A stretch of 11,679 nucleotides of DNA, from positions 1-11,679 of the forward strand of contig DJIP01000251.1 in NCBI GenBank assembly GCA_002433675.1, in the 5' to 3' direction. Of this stretch, positions 1-5,884 are shown in pieces (the stretch's first letter is position 1; each line of letters starts with the position of its first letter). A model generated the notes under the pieces. It ran no database searches, had not been told where the DNA came from, and worked only from the letters and a program-made list of their open reading frames with translations. The DNA is from Halomonas halophila. GTDB lineage: Bacteria; Pseudomonadota; Gammaproteobacteria; Pseudomonadales; Halomonadaceae. The position numbers and the translations under genes were made by a program.

Positions 1-1580
1 TCGGACTGCTCGCGGTTGGCCGCGGCGTCGCCCAGGGCCTTCCACTCCTTGACCAGCTGGCGATGGCGGCGGTCACGGTCGCGGTCGGTGAGGCTGGCGT
101 CCTGCTCGAGGGCCTCGATGGCCTGGCACAGTTGCTCGCGCTTGGGGCCGGCGACGAAGCCGCGCCAGTCGCGCAGTTCGGCGAGTCGTGCGCCGAGGCG
201 CTTGAGTCGAGACCGCTGGGCGCCGGCCGAGGACGGCAGTTGATCGGCGAGGTGGCGAAGTCGCTGGTGGAGGCGACTGGCGCCCTTGAAGGTGCCCTCG
301 TCGAGCAACGCCTCGAGTCGATCCAGTTCCTCATCGAAGCGTACGAGCTGGGCCTCCGACGGTTCGTCCCCGGAAAGATCCTTTTCCAGGCGAAGGTGGT
401 GACGCGCACGCTCGAGCCGCGGGTCTGGCGGCAGACCTTCGGGCCACTTGCAGTCGCTCACCAACTGCTTGAGCGCAGCCTCGTCACCGGCCTTGATGGC
501 TTCCTCCAGCGGCAGGATGCGTTCGACCAGGCGCTGGTGGGCCTGATTGATGGCGTCGTAGTTCTTCAAGGCCTTGTCGTAGCGCTGGCGCAGGCCGTCG
601 TCGGCCAGGTGGATCTCGGACAGTGCCTGCCAGCGATTGGCCATCAACTGCTTCTGGGCGCGCAGGCTGGCCAGGTCCTGTTCACCGACATATTCGCCCT
701 GGTAGAGCGCGGCCAGGCTTTCTTCCAGCGCCATCACCAGTGCCTCTCGGTCCTGGTCGGCCTGCTCGCGACGCTGTCGATCGGCGCGCAGGGCGTATTC
801 CTGGGCCTCGTGATCGTGAATCACCTTGCGACAGCGCAGGCTGGCCTCCTGGTAGCGTTGCTCCTGCCCGGCGTCGGGCAGATCCGCCAGCCGAGACCAC
901 TCGCGCTCCAGATGACGAAAGCGTCCAGCGTAGAGGGGCTCCCAGGTGGCGCGGGCGTGTTGCTCGAGACTGGCCAGTAGTTGCTCGCGCCGCTCCCGAG
1001 CCTGTTCCACGGCGTCGGCGTCGGCCCGCAGTCGACCCAGGCGTTCCTTGGCATCGCGCACCACATGGCGATCCCGGCGGGCCGCCTGGGCCAGCTGCTT
1101 GAGTCCCTCTTCCGAGGTGACCCGCTCGGCGGCGGCGTGACGTACGGCGGCAATGCCGTTGTCGCAGGCCTGGCGAATCAAGGCGCCCTCGTCATCGAGC
1201 CTGGCCAGGGCGGCCAGTCGCAGCTGCTGGTTATCGCCCTGGAGGGCGATCTCCTCGAGCATCGCCGCGTCGTCCAGTGATTCGACGATCTGCTGCCGGC
1301 GGCCAAGTTCGATACCGCCCTGGCGACCGATCAACAGCGCGATGAGCTGACGATCCAGCTCGCGTGATCCTTTACCCTCGGTACGCAGCTCCAGCAGTCG
1401 CTGTGGGTCCTCCAGGCGTCTCGCTGCGGCTAGACGGACGTCGGGTTCGGTGTCCTGGACCAGGGTCTCGAGGGCGTCGCGTTGACTCTGGGGGTCGAGC
1501 CGCTCGGCGGCGTCGCGTCGGACCTGTGGGTCGGGATGTCGCCAGCGTGGCGAGAAAAGGCGGCGGAGGAGTCCGGACAT
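1..1580 (-). CDS. DUF349 domain-containing HEAT-repeat protein (3' end beyond window)
   Basis: The minus strand is open from an ATG at 1580 to the left edge (526 complete codons, no stop), so the C-terminal end is missing. The ATG follows a good Shine-Dalgarno site (AGGAAG, about 5 bases away). The N-terminus (MSGLLRRLFSPRWRHPDPQV) leads into HEAT-like helical repeats over roughly the first 180 residues, for example DPQVRRDAAERL and EPDVRLAAARRL. A long, charged, helix-rich and probably coiled-coil region follows. Near the left edge is a segment typical of DUF349: LRDWRGFVAGPKREQL, then LVKEWKALGD. Such proteins are common in Pseudomonas and Halomonas, and I know of no established biochemical role. 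No signal peptide or membrane segment is seen, so it is probably cytoplasmic. It is transcribed divergently from minC. The family call is firm; the function is unknown. Confidence 0.85.
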   Translation of the reverse strand, partial: MSGLLRRLFSPRWRHPDPQVRRDAAERLDPQSQRDALETLVQDTEPDVRLAAARRLEDPQRLLELRTEGKGSRELDRQLIALLIGRQGGIELGRRQQIVESLDDAAMLEEIALQGDNQQLRLAALARLDDEGALIRQACDNGIAAVRHAAAERVTSEEGLKQLAQAARRDRHVVRDAKERLGRLRADADAVEQARERREQLLASLEQHARATWEPLYAGRFRHLEREWSRLADLPDAGQEQRYQEASLRCRKVIHDHEAQEYALRADRQRREQADQDREALVMALEESLAALYQGEYVGEQDLASLRAQKQLMANRWQALSEIHLADDGLRQRYDKALKNYDAINQAHQRLVERILPLEEAIKAGDEAALKQLVSDCKWPEGLPPDPRLERARHHLRLEKDLSGDEPSEAQLVRFDEELDRLEALLDEGTFKGASRLHQRLRHLADQLPSSAGAQRSRLKRLGARLAELRDWRGFVAGPKREQLCQAIEALEQDASLTDRDRDRRHRQLVKEWKALGDAAANREQS

Positions 1581-1639
1581 GGGGCTTCCTGCAAAGAAAT
1601 AAAGAAAGGTGGCGAAACGGCTTCACCATCTTGTTATTG

Positions 1640-1657
1640 CGCCAGGCGAGCCTGGCG
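1640..1657. promoter_or_regulatory. Perfect 18-bp palindrome in the DUF349-minC divergent gap
   Basis: CGCCAGGC and GCCTGGCG are perfect 8-bp complementary arms around a 2-base centre. The site lies 60 bases upstream of the DUF349 start codon and about 80 bases upstream of the minC promoter. It could be an operator, or a short hairpin (7 bp with a CGAG-type loop) in the DUF349 leader RNA. No T-run follows on either strand, so a terminator is unlikely. The rest of the gap (1581-1837) holds only the minC promoter and its leader. Confidence 0.4.
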
Positions 1658-1736
1658 TCGAGATAGAAAGTTTATCTAAGCATGCGCGTCACCATCAGAA
1701 AAGGCCTCAGCTCAGGGCTGTGGCTGATTGGAGACA

Positions 1737-1765
1737 CTGACAGGAGGACAATTGAGGCTTATGAT
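1737..1765 (+). promoter_or_regulatory. Sigma70 promoter for minC
   Basis: A -35 box CTGACA (1737-1742, 5 of 6 consensus bases) and a -10 box TATGAT (1760-1765, 5 of 6) are separated by exactly 17 bases. Transcription would start near 1772, giving a leader of about 65 bases before the minC ATG. This is the best promoter match seen in the window. It probably drives minC and, unless transcription stops in the repeat array, minDE. Confidence 0.7.
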
Positions 1766-1837
1766 CGGTTGCAGGACCGGGGGCTCTGACATAGCTTGAG
1801 ATCATCCCCCGACCAACACCCGACGTGGAGTTCGGCA

Positions 1838-2578
1838 ATGAGCCTCAAAGTGGACAGGGACAGCATGGCGTTTACGTTCAAGGGTGGGATGCTGCCCATG
1901 ACGGTGATGGAGCTTTCCAGTGCGGATCCCGAAGAAATTCGCGATCAGCTCGCGGGCAAGCTCTCGCAGTCGCCAGCCTTCTTTCAGCACACCCCGGTGG
2001 TGCTCAGCGTCGAGAAGCTCGACGAACCTCACCTGGCCCTGGAGCGCATCTGCGCGGTGTGCCGGGCGCACAAGCTACTGCCGGTAGCGGTGCGTGGTGG
2101 TGCCGACCCAGTCAAGCAGTCCGCCTGGGCGCTCGGACTTGGCTGGTTCCCCCCTCAGGATGCCGCCCGTGCGCGCACCCTGGAAAGCGTTCCGGTGCAG
2201 GAAGACGAAGACGTCACCGTGGTCGAGGAAGTGGAGGCTGATGCGCCTCATGGCGGACGTATCTTTCGTGGCACCGTGCGTTCGGGCCAGCAGATCACCG
2301 CTCCCGACGGCGACCTGACCGTAATCGGTGCGGTCAATGCCGGGGCCGAGGTGCTGGCGGCGGGCAATGTCCACGTCTACGGTGCCCTCAGGGGGCGTGC
2401 CCTCGCTGGCATTCACGGCGACCACCAGGCCGGCATCTTCTGCCGTGAGCTCCATGCGGAGCTGTTGTCGGTGGCGGGCAACTACAAGCGTCTTGAAGAT
2501 ATCGATCCCCAGTTGCTCGGGGCTTCCGTCCAGGTCGTGCTGACGGACGATCAGCTGGGGATCACCGCGCTGAAGTGA
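1838..2578 (+). CDS. minC: Septum site-determining protein MinC
   Basis: MinC inhibits FtsZ polymerisation and, when recruited to the membrane by MinD, keeps division away from the cell poles. The predicted protein has 246 residues, slightly longer than E. coli MinC. The N-terminal FtsZ-acting domain starts at FTFKGGMLPMTVMEL (residues 12-26). After an acidic linker (about 120-137) comes the C-terminal beta-helix domain, GGRIFRGTVRSGQ onwards, which dimerises and binds MinD. The RSGQ motif (148-151), known to be needed for MinD binding, is intact. The ATG at 1838 is chosen for its GGAG site (1827-1830) 7 bases upstream. A TTG 42 bases earlier lacks a ribosome-binding site, and an ATG at 1865 would also be possible. 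minD follows only after an unusually long, repeat-filled gap. Confidence 0.95.
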   Translation: MSLKVDRDSMAFTFKGGMLPMTVMELSSADPEEIRDQLAGKLSQSPAFFQHTPVVLSVEKLDEPHLALERICAVCRAHKLLPVAVRGGADPVKQSAWALGLGWFPPQDAARARTLESVPVQEDEDVTVVEEVEADAPHGGRIFRGTVRSGQQITAPDGDLTVIGAVNAGAEVLAAGNVHVYGALRGRALAGIHGDHQAGIFCRELHAELLSVAGNYKRLEDIDPQLLGASVQVVLTDDQLGITALK

Positions 2579-2737
2579 GCCTTCAGCTGGGCTTAAAAGG
2601 AGCCTTCAGCTGGGGTTATAAAGAGCCATCAGCTGGGCTTAAAAGGAGCCATCAGCTGGGCTTAAAAGGAGCCTTCGGCTGGGGTTGTAAAGAGCCTTCA
2701 GCTGGGGTTGTAAAACGCCTTCAGCTTGGCTGTAGAT
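2577..2737. repeat. Seven tandem copies of a 23-bp unit between minC and minD
   Basis: Seven head-to-tail 23-base units start at 2577, 2600, 2623, 2646, 2669, 2692 and 2715; the first overlaps the minC stop codon by two bases. The consensus is GAGCC, then T or A, then TCAGCTGGG, then C or G, then a TT-rich end such as TTAAAAG or TTRTAAA. Units 3 and 4 are identical, 5 and 6 differ at one base, and unit 7 is diverged. There are no spacers, so this is not CRISPR. Each unit holds the palindrome CAGCTG. Where the unit ends in CTTAAAAG, neighbouring units can pair as CAGCTG-GGCT with AGCC-TT-CAGCTG, giving a hairpin of about 10 bp. The tract is richer in A and T than its surroundings. Function unknown. 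Confidence 0.97.
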
Positions 2738-2756
2738 GCATTTTTAGCCAGGCGTT
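2714..2756 (+). other. Imperfect hairpin at the 3' end of the 23-bp array
   Basis: AACGCC (2714-2719) pairs with GGCGTT (2751-2756), and TGGCT (2727-2731) pairs with AGCCA (2746-2750), giving 11 bp with a 7-base bulge and a loop that contains TTTTT. The T-run is inside the loop and not after the stem, so it is a poor match to an intrinsic terminator. It could attenuate transcription, protect an mRNA end or simply be a relic of the repeat. Confidence 0.4.
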
Positions 2757-2795
2757 ACCGCACCAGCGGGCGTTTTAGCGCGGGACAGCGACTTT

Positions 2796-2827
2796 TATAA
2801 GGCCGTGCCTGGTCACTGCGGTGACCA
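2796..2827 (+). promoter_or_regulatory. -10-like box and adjacent dyad ahead of minD
   Basis: TATAAG (2796-2801) matches 5 of 6 bases of a -10 box, but no convincing -35 box lies 16-18 bases upstream. From 2810 to 2827, TGGTCAC and GTGACCA form a perfect 7-bp inverted repeat around TGCG. If the box is used, the dyad sits at the transcription start, where it could be an operator or a leader hairpin. This suggests, but does not show, a separate minDE promoter. Confidence 0.35.
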
Positions 2828-2853
2828 CACAGGACCAACAACTTTACGACGAC

Positions 2854-2857
2854 AGGA
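2854..2857 (+). promoter_or_regulatory. Ribosome-binding site that selects the TTG start of minD
   Basis: AGGA lies 8 bases before the TTG at 2866. The alternative ATG at 2857 overlaps this motif, and the GTG at 2821 has no Shine-Dalgarno site and lies inside a hairpin. Starting at TTG gives a protein beginning [18 protein letters not shown], as in other MinD proteins. Confidence 0.6.
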
Positions 2858-2865
2858 TGCGACAC

Positions 2866-3687
2866 TTGGCCAAGATCATCGTTGTGACCTCCGGTAAAGG
2901 CGGGGTCGGCAAGACAACCAGTGCGGCAGCCATTGCCACCGGGCTGGCACTCAGAGGCAACAAGACGGTAGTGATCGACTTCGATGTCGGTCTGCGGAAC
3001 CTCGACTTGATCATGGGCTGCGAGCGCCGTGTGGTCTACGACCTGGTCAACGTCATCCAGGGCGAGGCCGGGCTGAACCAGGCGCTGATCCGTGACAAGC
3101 GGGTGGATAACCTGCATATCCTTCCTGCCTCCCAGACTCGGGACAAGGACGCCTTGACCCAGGAAGGTGTCGAGAAGGTGCTGGATACCCTGACCAAGGA
3201 CTTCGACTACATTCTGTGCGATTCACCCGCCGGTATCGAGCGTGGCGCCCAGCTGGCGATGTACTTCGCCGACGAGGCCATCGTGGTGACCAACCCCGAG
3301 GTGTCTTCGGTGCGTGACTCCGACCGTATCCTCGGGCTGTTGTCATCGAAGACCCGGCGTGCCGAGCAGGGCAAGGACCCGATCAAGGAGCACCTGCTGA
3401 TCACCCGCTACAACCCCGGCCGGGTCGACCAGGGAGACATGCTGAATCTCGAGGACATCCGCGAGATCCTGGCCATCAACCTGGTAGGTTTGATTCCCGA
3501 GTCCGAGGCCGTGCTGCGTGCCTCCAACCAGGGGGTGCCGGTCACCCATGACGACAGCAGCGACGCTGGCCAGGCCTATATGGATACGGTCAGCCGTCTG
3601 ATCGGTGAGGAAGTGCCCCTGCGCTTCCACGAGTATCAGAAGAAGAGCCTGCTGAGCCGCATGTTCGGAGGAGGAGGTCGCCGGTGA
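2866..3687 (+). CDS. minD: Septum site-determining ATPase MinD
   Basis: MinD is a membrane-cycling ParA-type ATPase: as an ATP dimer it binds the inner membrane, recruits MinC, and is released by MinE, producing pole-to-pole oscillation. The deviant Walker A motif KGGVGKTT (residues 11-18, with Lys11 and Lys16) is intact, as are the family segments [33 protein letters not shown] and [17 protein letters not shown]. The C-terminus ([11 protein letters not shown]) is the amphipathic membrane-targeting helix, with a short Gly-Arg tail. From the TTG start the protein has 273 residues against 270 in E. coli. In-frame starts at GTG 2821 or ATG 2857 would add 15 or 3 residues not usual for the family. 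Its last codons also provide the minE ribosome-binding site, and its stop overlaps the minE start. Confidence 0.96.
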   Translation: MAKIIVVTSGKGGVGKTTSAAAIATGLALRGNKTVVIDFDVGLRNLDLIMGCERRVVYDLVNVIQGEAGLNQALIRDKRVDNLHILPASQTRDKDALTQEGVEKVLDTLTKDFDYILCDSPAGIERGAQLAMYFADEAIVVTNPEVSSVRDSDRILGLLSSKTRRAEQGKDPIKEHLLITRYNPGRVDQGDMLNLEDIREILAINLVGLIPESEAVLRASNQGVPVTHDDSSDAGQAYMDTVSRLIGEEVPLRFHEYQKKSLLSRMFGGGGRR

Positions 3688-3938
3688 AACTACTCGATTT
3701 CCTGAAGCGCGAACGCAAGAAATCCGCGTCTGTCGCCAAGGAGCGGCTGCAGATCATCGTGGCGCACCAGCGTAGTCAGCGGGGTCAGCCGGACTTCCTG
3801 CCGATGCTGGAGAAGGAGTTGCTTGAGGTCATCCGCCGCTATGTCGAGGTGGACGACGATGCCATCAACATGTCGCTGGACAGCGAGGACAACTGCTCGG
3901 TGCTCGAGCTCAACGTGACTCTGCCGCGTAGCAGCTGA
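3684..3938 (+). CDS. minE: Cell division topological specificity factor MinE
   Basis: MinE stimulates the MinD ATPase and confines MinC-MinD to the cell poles. The 84-residue protein (88 in E. coli) has the short N-terminal membrane-binding segment [13 protein letters not shown], the MinD-contacting stretch [14 protein letters not shown] and a C-terminal dimerisation domain ending [12 protein letters not shown]. The start is GTG, overlapping the minD stop in a GTGA arrangement. A strong Shine-Dalgarno site (AGGAGGT, 3672-3678) lies 5 bases upstream, within the last codons of minD, so the two genes are translationally coupled. It is the last gene of the operon; a hairpin and a terminator follow. 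Confidence 0.96.
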   Translation: MKLLDFLKRERKKSASVAKERLQIIVAHQRSQRGQPDFLPMLEKELLEVIRRYVEVDDDAINMSLDSEDNCSVLELNVTLPRSS

Positions 3939-3965
3939 TGCAGCGCCTGGCGCCGCTTGACGGTC

Positions 3966-4003
3966 GTGATATCGCCGACGCGACATCGCTGGTGCGATAT
4001 CAC
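3966..4003 (+). repeat. Perfect 10-bp inverted repeat downstream of minE
   Basis: GTGATATCGC (3966-3975) and GCGATATCAC (3994-4003) are perfect inverted copies 18 bases apart; four more pairs (GTCG with CGAC) are possible across a one-base bulge. The same stretch is also an imperfect direct repeat: GATATCGCCGACG then ACATC recurs as GATATCACCGACG then ACATC. No T-run follows, so it is probably not a terminator. It may stabilise the min mRNA 3' end or be a protein-binding site. Confidence 0.6.
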
Positions 4004-4022
4004 CGACGACATCCTCAGGAAT

Positions 4023-4039
4023 GACGCCCTTCGGGCGTC
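4023..4039 (+). terminator. Intrinsic terminator of the min operon
   Basis: GACGCCC and GGGCGTC form a 7-bp GC-rich stem with a TTC loop, followed by a pyrimidine-rich, T-rich tail (TCTTCTCTGCTTTTCC type). It lies about 85 bases after the minE stop and points the right way to end the minC-minD-minE transcript. Confidence 0.72.
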
Positions 4040-4058
4040 TTCTCTGCTTTTCCTTCCT

Positions 4059-4100
4059 GCGCCGGGCCAGCCCTGTCACCGTACGGGCTGAGCCCGGCGT
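4059..4100 (+). other. Long GC-rich hairpin upstream of sbcB
   Basis: CGCCGGGCCAGCCC (4060-4073) pairs with GGGCTG (4085-4090) and GCCCGGCG (4092-4099), giving 14 bp interrupted by one bulged A, with an 11-base loop. No T-run follows on either strand. It could be a second stop or mRNA-end structure for the min operon. It overlaps the proposed sbcB -35 region, so it could also affect sbcB expression. Confidence 0.5.
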
Positions 4101-4116
4101 TGGCCTGTGCTAGGCT
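4088..4116 (+). promoter_or_regulatory. Candidate extended -10 promoter for sbcB
   Basis: TGCTAGGCT (4108-4116) combines a TGn extension with a -10 box TAGGCT. Seventeen bases upstream is CTGAGC (4088-4093), a weak -35 box with 3 of 6 bases. Transcription would start near 4122, giving a leader of about 30 bases. Confidence 0.4.
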
Positions 4117-4153
4117 GACGGGCCTTTGACGTACGCGTGGAGACCGCAATCCC

Positions 4154-5644
4154 ATGGCGCAGCCGAAAGCCGCTCCGCTGACTTTTCTATGGCACGACTA
4201 CGAGACCTTTGGTGCCGATCCTCGGCGCGATCGTCCCTCGCAGTTCGCGGCCATCCGTACCGACGCCGAGTTCAACGAGATTGGCGAGCCGGTGGAGTTG
4301 TTCTGCAAGCCCGCCGATGATGCCTTGCCGCACCCCATGGCCTGCCTGATCACCGGTATTACACCCCAGCAGGCGAGGCGTAATGGTGTGCCGGAAGCCG
4401 AGTTCGCCGGCGCCATCGTCGACGAGATGAGCGTCGCCGGGACCTGCGCGGTGGGCTACAATAGCCTGCGCTTCGATGATGAGGTCAGTCGTCACCTGTT
4501 CTACCGTAACCTGATCGATCCCTATGCGCGGGAATGGCAGAACGGCAATTCGCGCTGGGATCTGATCGACGTGGTGCGCGCCTTTCACGCCTTGAGGCCC
4601 GAGGGCATCGAGTGGCCAAGGCGCGAGGATGGCAGTCCCAGCTTTCGCCTGGAAGACCTGGCCGCGGCCAACGGCATCGAGCATGCCGGGGCCCACGACG
4701 CCCTGGCCGATGTGCGCGCCACCATCGCCCTGGCGCGATTGCTGCGTGGCGCCAATGCCAACCTGTTCGACTACCTGCTGTCGCTCAGGGCCAAGCGCGA
4801 GGTACGCAAGCGCCTGGATGTGACCCAGCGCAAGCCGGTGGTGCATATCTCCCGACGCTATCCGGCCAGCCGTGCCTGCGGGTCTCTGGTGATGCCCCTG
4901 GCCGAACACCCGACCAATCCCAACGGCGTCATCGTCTACGACCTGTCGCTGGACCCTGCCGACATGCTGAGTCTCTCGCCCCAGGAGATTCGTGCTCGGG
5001 TATTTGTCAGCAATGACGACCTGGCCGAGGGGGAAAGCCGGATTCCGCTCAAGGTCGTGCACATCAACAAGTGCCCGGTGATCTTTCCGCCCAGTGCGCT
5101 CAAGGATGTATCGGGGCCCCATCAGGGCGAGTACGGCGAGATCGTGGCGCGCATGGGGCTCGATATGGAGGCCTGTCGCGGTCACTACCAGCGGCTGGCC
5201 AAGGCCCCCGATATCGTCGCCAAGGTGCAGGAAGTGTTCGCCGAGCCACCGCCGGAGCCGCCTAGGGACCCGGACCTGATGCTCTACTCTGGCGGCTTCT
5301 TCTCGCCAGCCGACCGCCAGCAGATGGAGCGCGTGCGTGCCGCCGATCCCTGGGATCTGGTCGACGCCAGCTTTGCCTTTCAGGACCCACGCCTCGAGGA
5401 AATGCTGTTTCGCTACCGCGCCCGCAGCTATCCGGACACCCTGACCGGGGAGGAGCAGGCGCGCTGGGAGACCTTCCGCTGGGAGCGGATGAATGACTCG
5501 GCGTTGGCGAGCCTGACGCTCAAGGACTTCGCCCGAGAGATCGAACGTCTGAATCAGACCTCGTTGAGCGATCGCGAACGCCAGATCCTCGAGGAGATGG
5601 TGATGTTTGTGGAGTCGATCATGCCCGCCCAGGCGTTCGGCTAG
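4154..5644 (+). CDS. sbcB: Exodeoxyribonuclease I (SbcB)
   Basis: Exonuclease I degrades single-stranded DNA from 3' to 5' and acts in recombination, mismatch repair and DNA end trimming in the cytoplasm. The 496-residue protein aligns by eye along its full length with E. coli SbcB (475 residues). The DEDDh catalytic residues fall at the same numbers as in E. coli: Asp15 and Glu17 in HDYETFG, Asp108 in GYNSLRFDDEV, and His181 and Asp186 in HDALADV. The SH3-like and C-terminal helical parts follow, including VHINKCPV (VKLVHINKCPV in E. coli) and LMLYSGGFFSPADR. GGAG (4139-4142) lies 11 bases before the ATG, a slightly long spacing. It is probably transcribed alone, between the min terminator and the terminator at 5758. 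It looks intact. Confidence 0.96.
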   Translation: MAQPKAAPLTFLWHDYETFGADPRRDRPSQFAAIRTDAEFNEIGEPVELFCKPADDALPHPMACLITGITPQQARRNGVPEAEFAGAIVDEMSVAGTCAVGYNSLRFDDEVSRHLFYRNLIDPYAREWQNGNSRWDLIDVVRAFHALRPEGIEWPRREDGSPSFRLEDLAAANGIEHAGAHDALADVRATIALARLLRGANANLFDYLLSLRAKREVRKRLDVTQRKPVVHISRRYPASRACGSLVMPLAEHPTNPNGVIVYDLSLDPADMLSLSPQEIRARVFVSNDDLAEGESRIPLKVVHINKCPVIFPPSALKDVSGPHQGEYGEIVARMGLDMEACRGHYQRLAKAPDIVAKVQEVFAEPPPEPPRDPDLMLYSGGFFSPADRQQMERVRAADPWDLVDASFAFQDPRLEEMLFRYRARSYPDTLTGEEQARWETFRWERMNDSALASLTLKDFAREIERLNQTSLSDRERQILEEMVMFVESIMPAQAFG

Positions 5645-5757
5645 CGGGCAGCCTGTCGAGGACGCGGACGCATGGCTTCGCACTGGCCTAGCCCTAGGGC
5701 ATACATATGACCCCATGAATCAGGCGCAATGAATCAGGTGATGAAGCGGGTGAAACG

Positions 5758-5792
5758 ACAAGGCCCGACCGGCGATGCCGGTCGGGCCTTGT
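5758..5792. terminator. Bidirectional terminator between sbcB and the M16 protease gene
   Basis: ACAAGGCCCGACCGGC (5758-5773) and its exact complement (5777-5792) form a perfect 16-bp stem with a 3-base loop. TTGTTGTC follows on the plus strand and TTGTCGTTT on the minus strand. The genes on either side converge, so it probably stops both transcripts. Confidence 0.82.
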
Positions 5793-5831
5793 TGTCACTG
5801 GTGTCAAAGGCGGTGTCGCCAGAAGGGCGGT

Positions 5832-5854
5832 ATCGCCCCCCGAGCAGGGGCGAT
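5832..5854 (-). other. Second hairpin in the convergent gap
   Basis: ATCGCCCC (5832-5839) and GGGGCGAT (5847-5854) form an 8-bp stem with a 7-base loop, 31 bases beyond the stop codon of the minus-strand protease gene. There is no T-run. It is probably part of that gene's 3' untranslated region. The rest of the gap (5645-5884) holds a short direct repeat ATGAATCAGG (5715-5724 and 5729-5738) and the terminator at 5758. Confidence 0.35.
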
Positions 5855-5884
5855 GGCGTGGGTCAGGGCCTTGGCAGCGTCCTT

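Noticed and set aside
63..980. Plus-strand open frame of about 305 codons opposite the DUF349 gene
   Set aside because: It is a shadow of the minus-strand DUF349 frame; no domain or ribosome-binding site supports it.
1682..1789. Small plus-strand open frame of 35 codons before minC
   Set aside because: It has no ribosome-binding site and overlaps the proposed minC promoter.
2617..2622. TATAAA in repeat unit 2 as a promoter
   Set aside because: There is no -35 box at a suitable distance (TAAAAG lies there), and the sequence is part of the repeat unit.
2577..2737. CRISPR-like array
   Set aside because: Units are directly adjacent with no spacers, the unit itself varies, and no cas genes are nearby.
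4187..5716. Long minus-strand open frame (about 509 codons) opposite sbcB
   Set aside because: It is antisense to an intact, recognised sbcB, has no recognisable domain, and is explained by high GC content.
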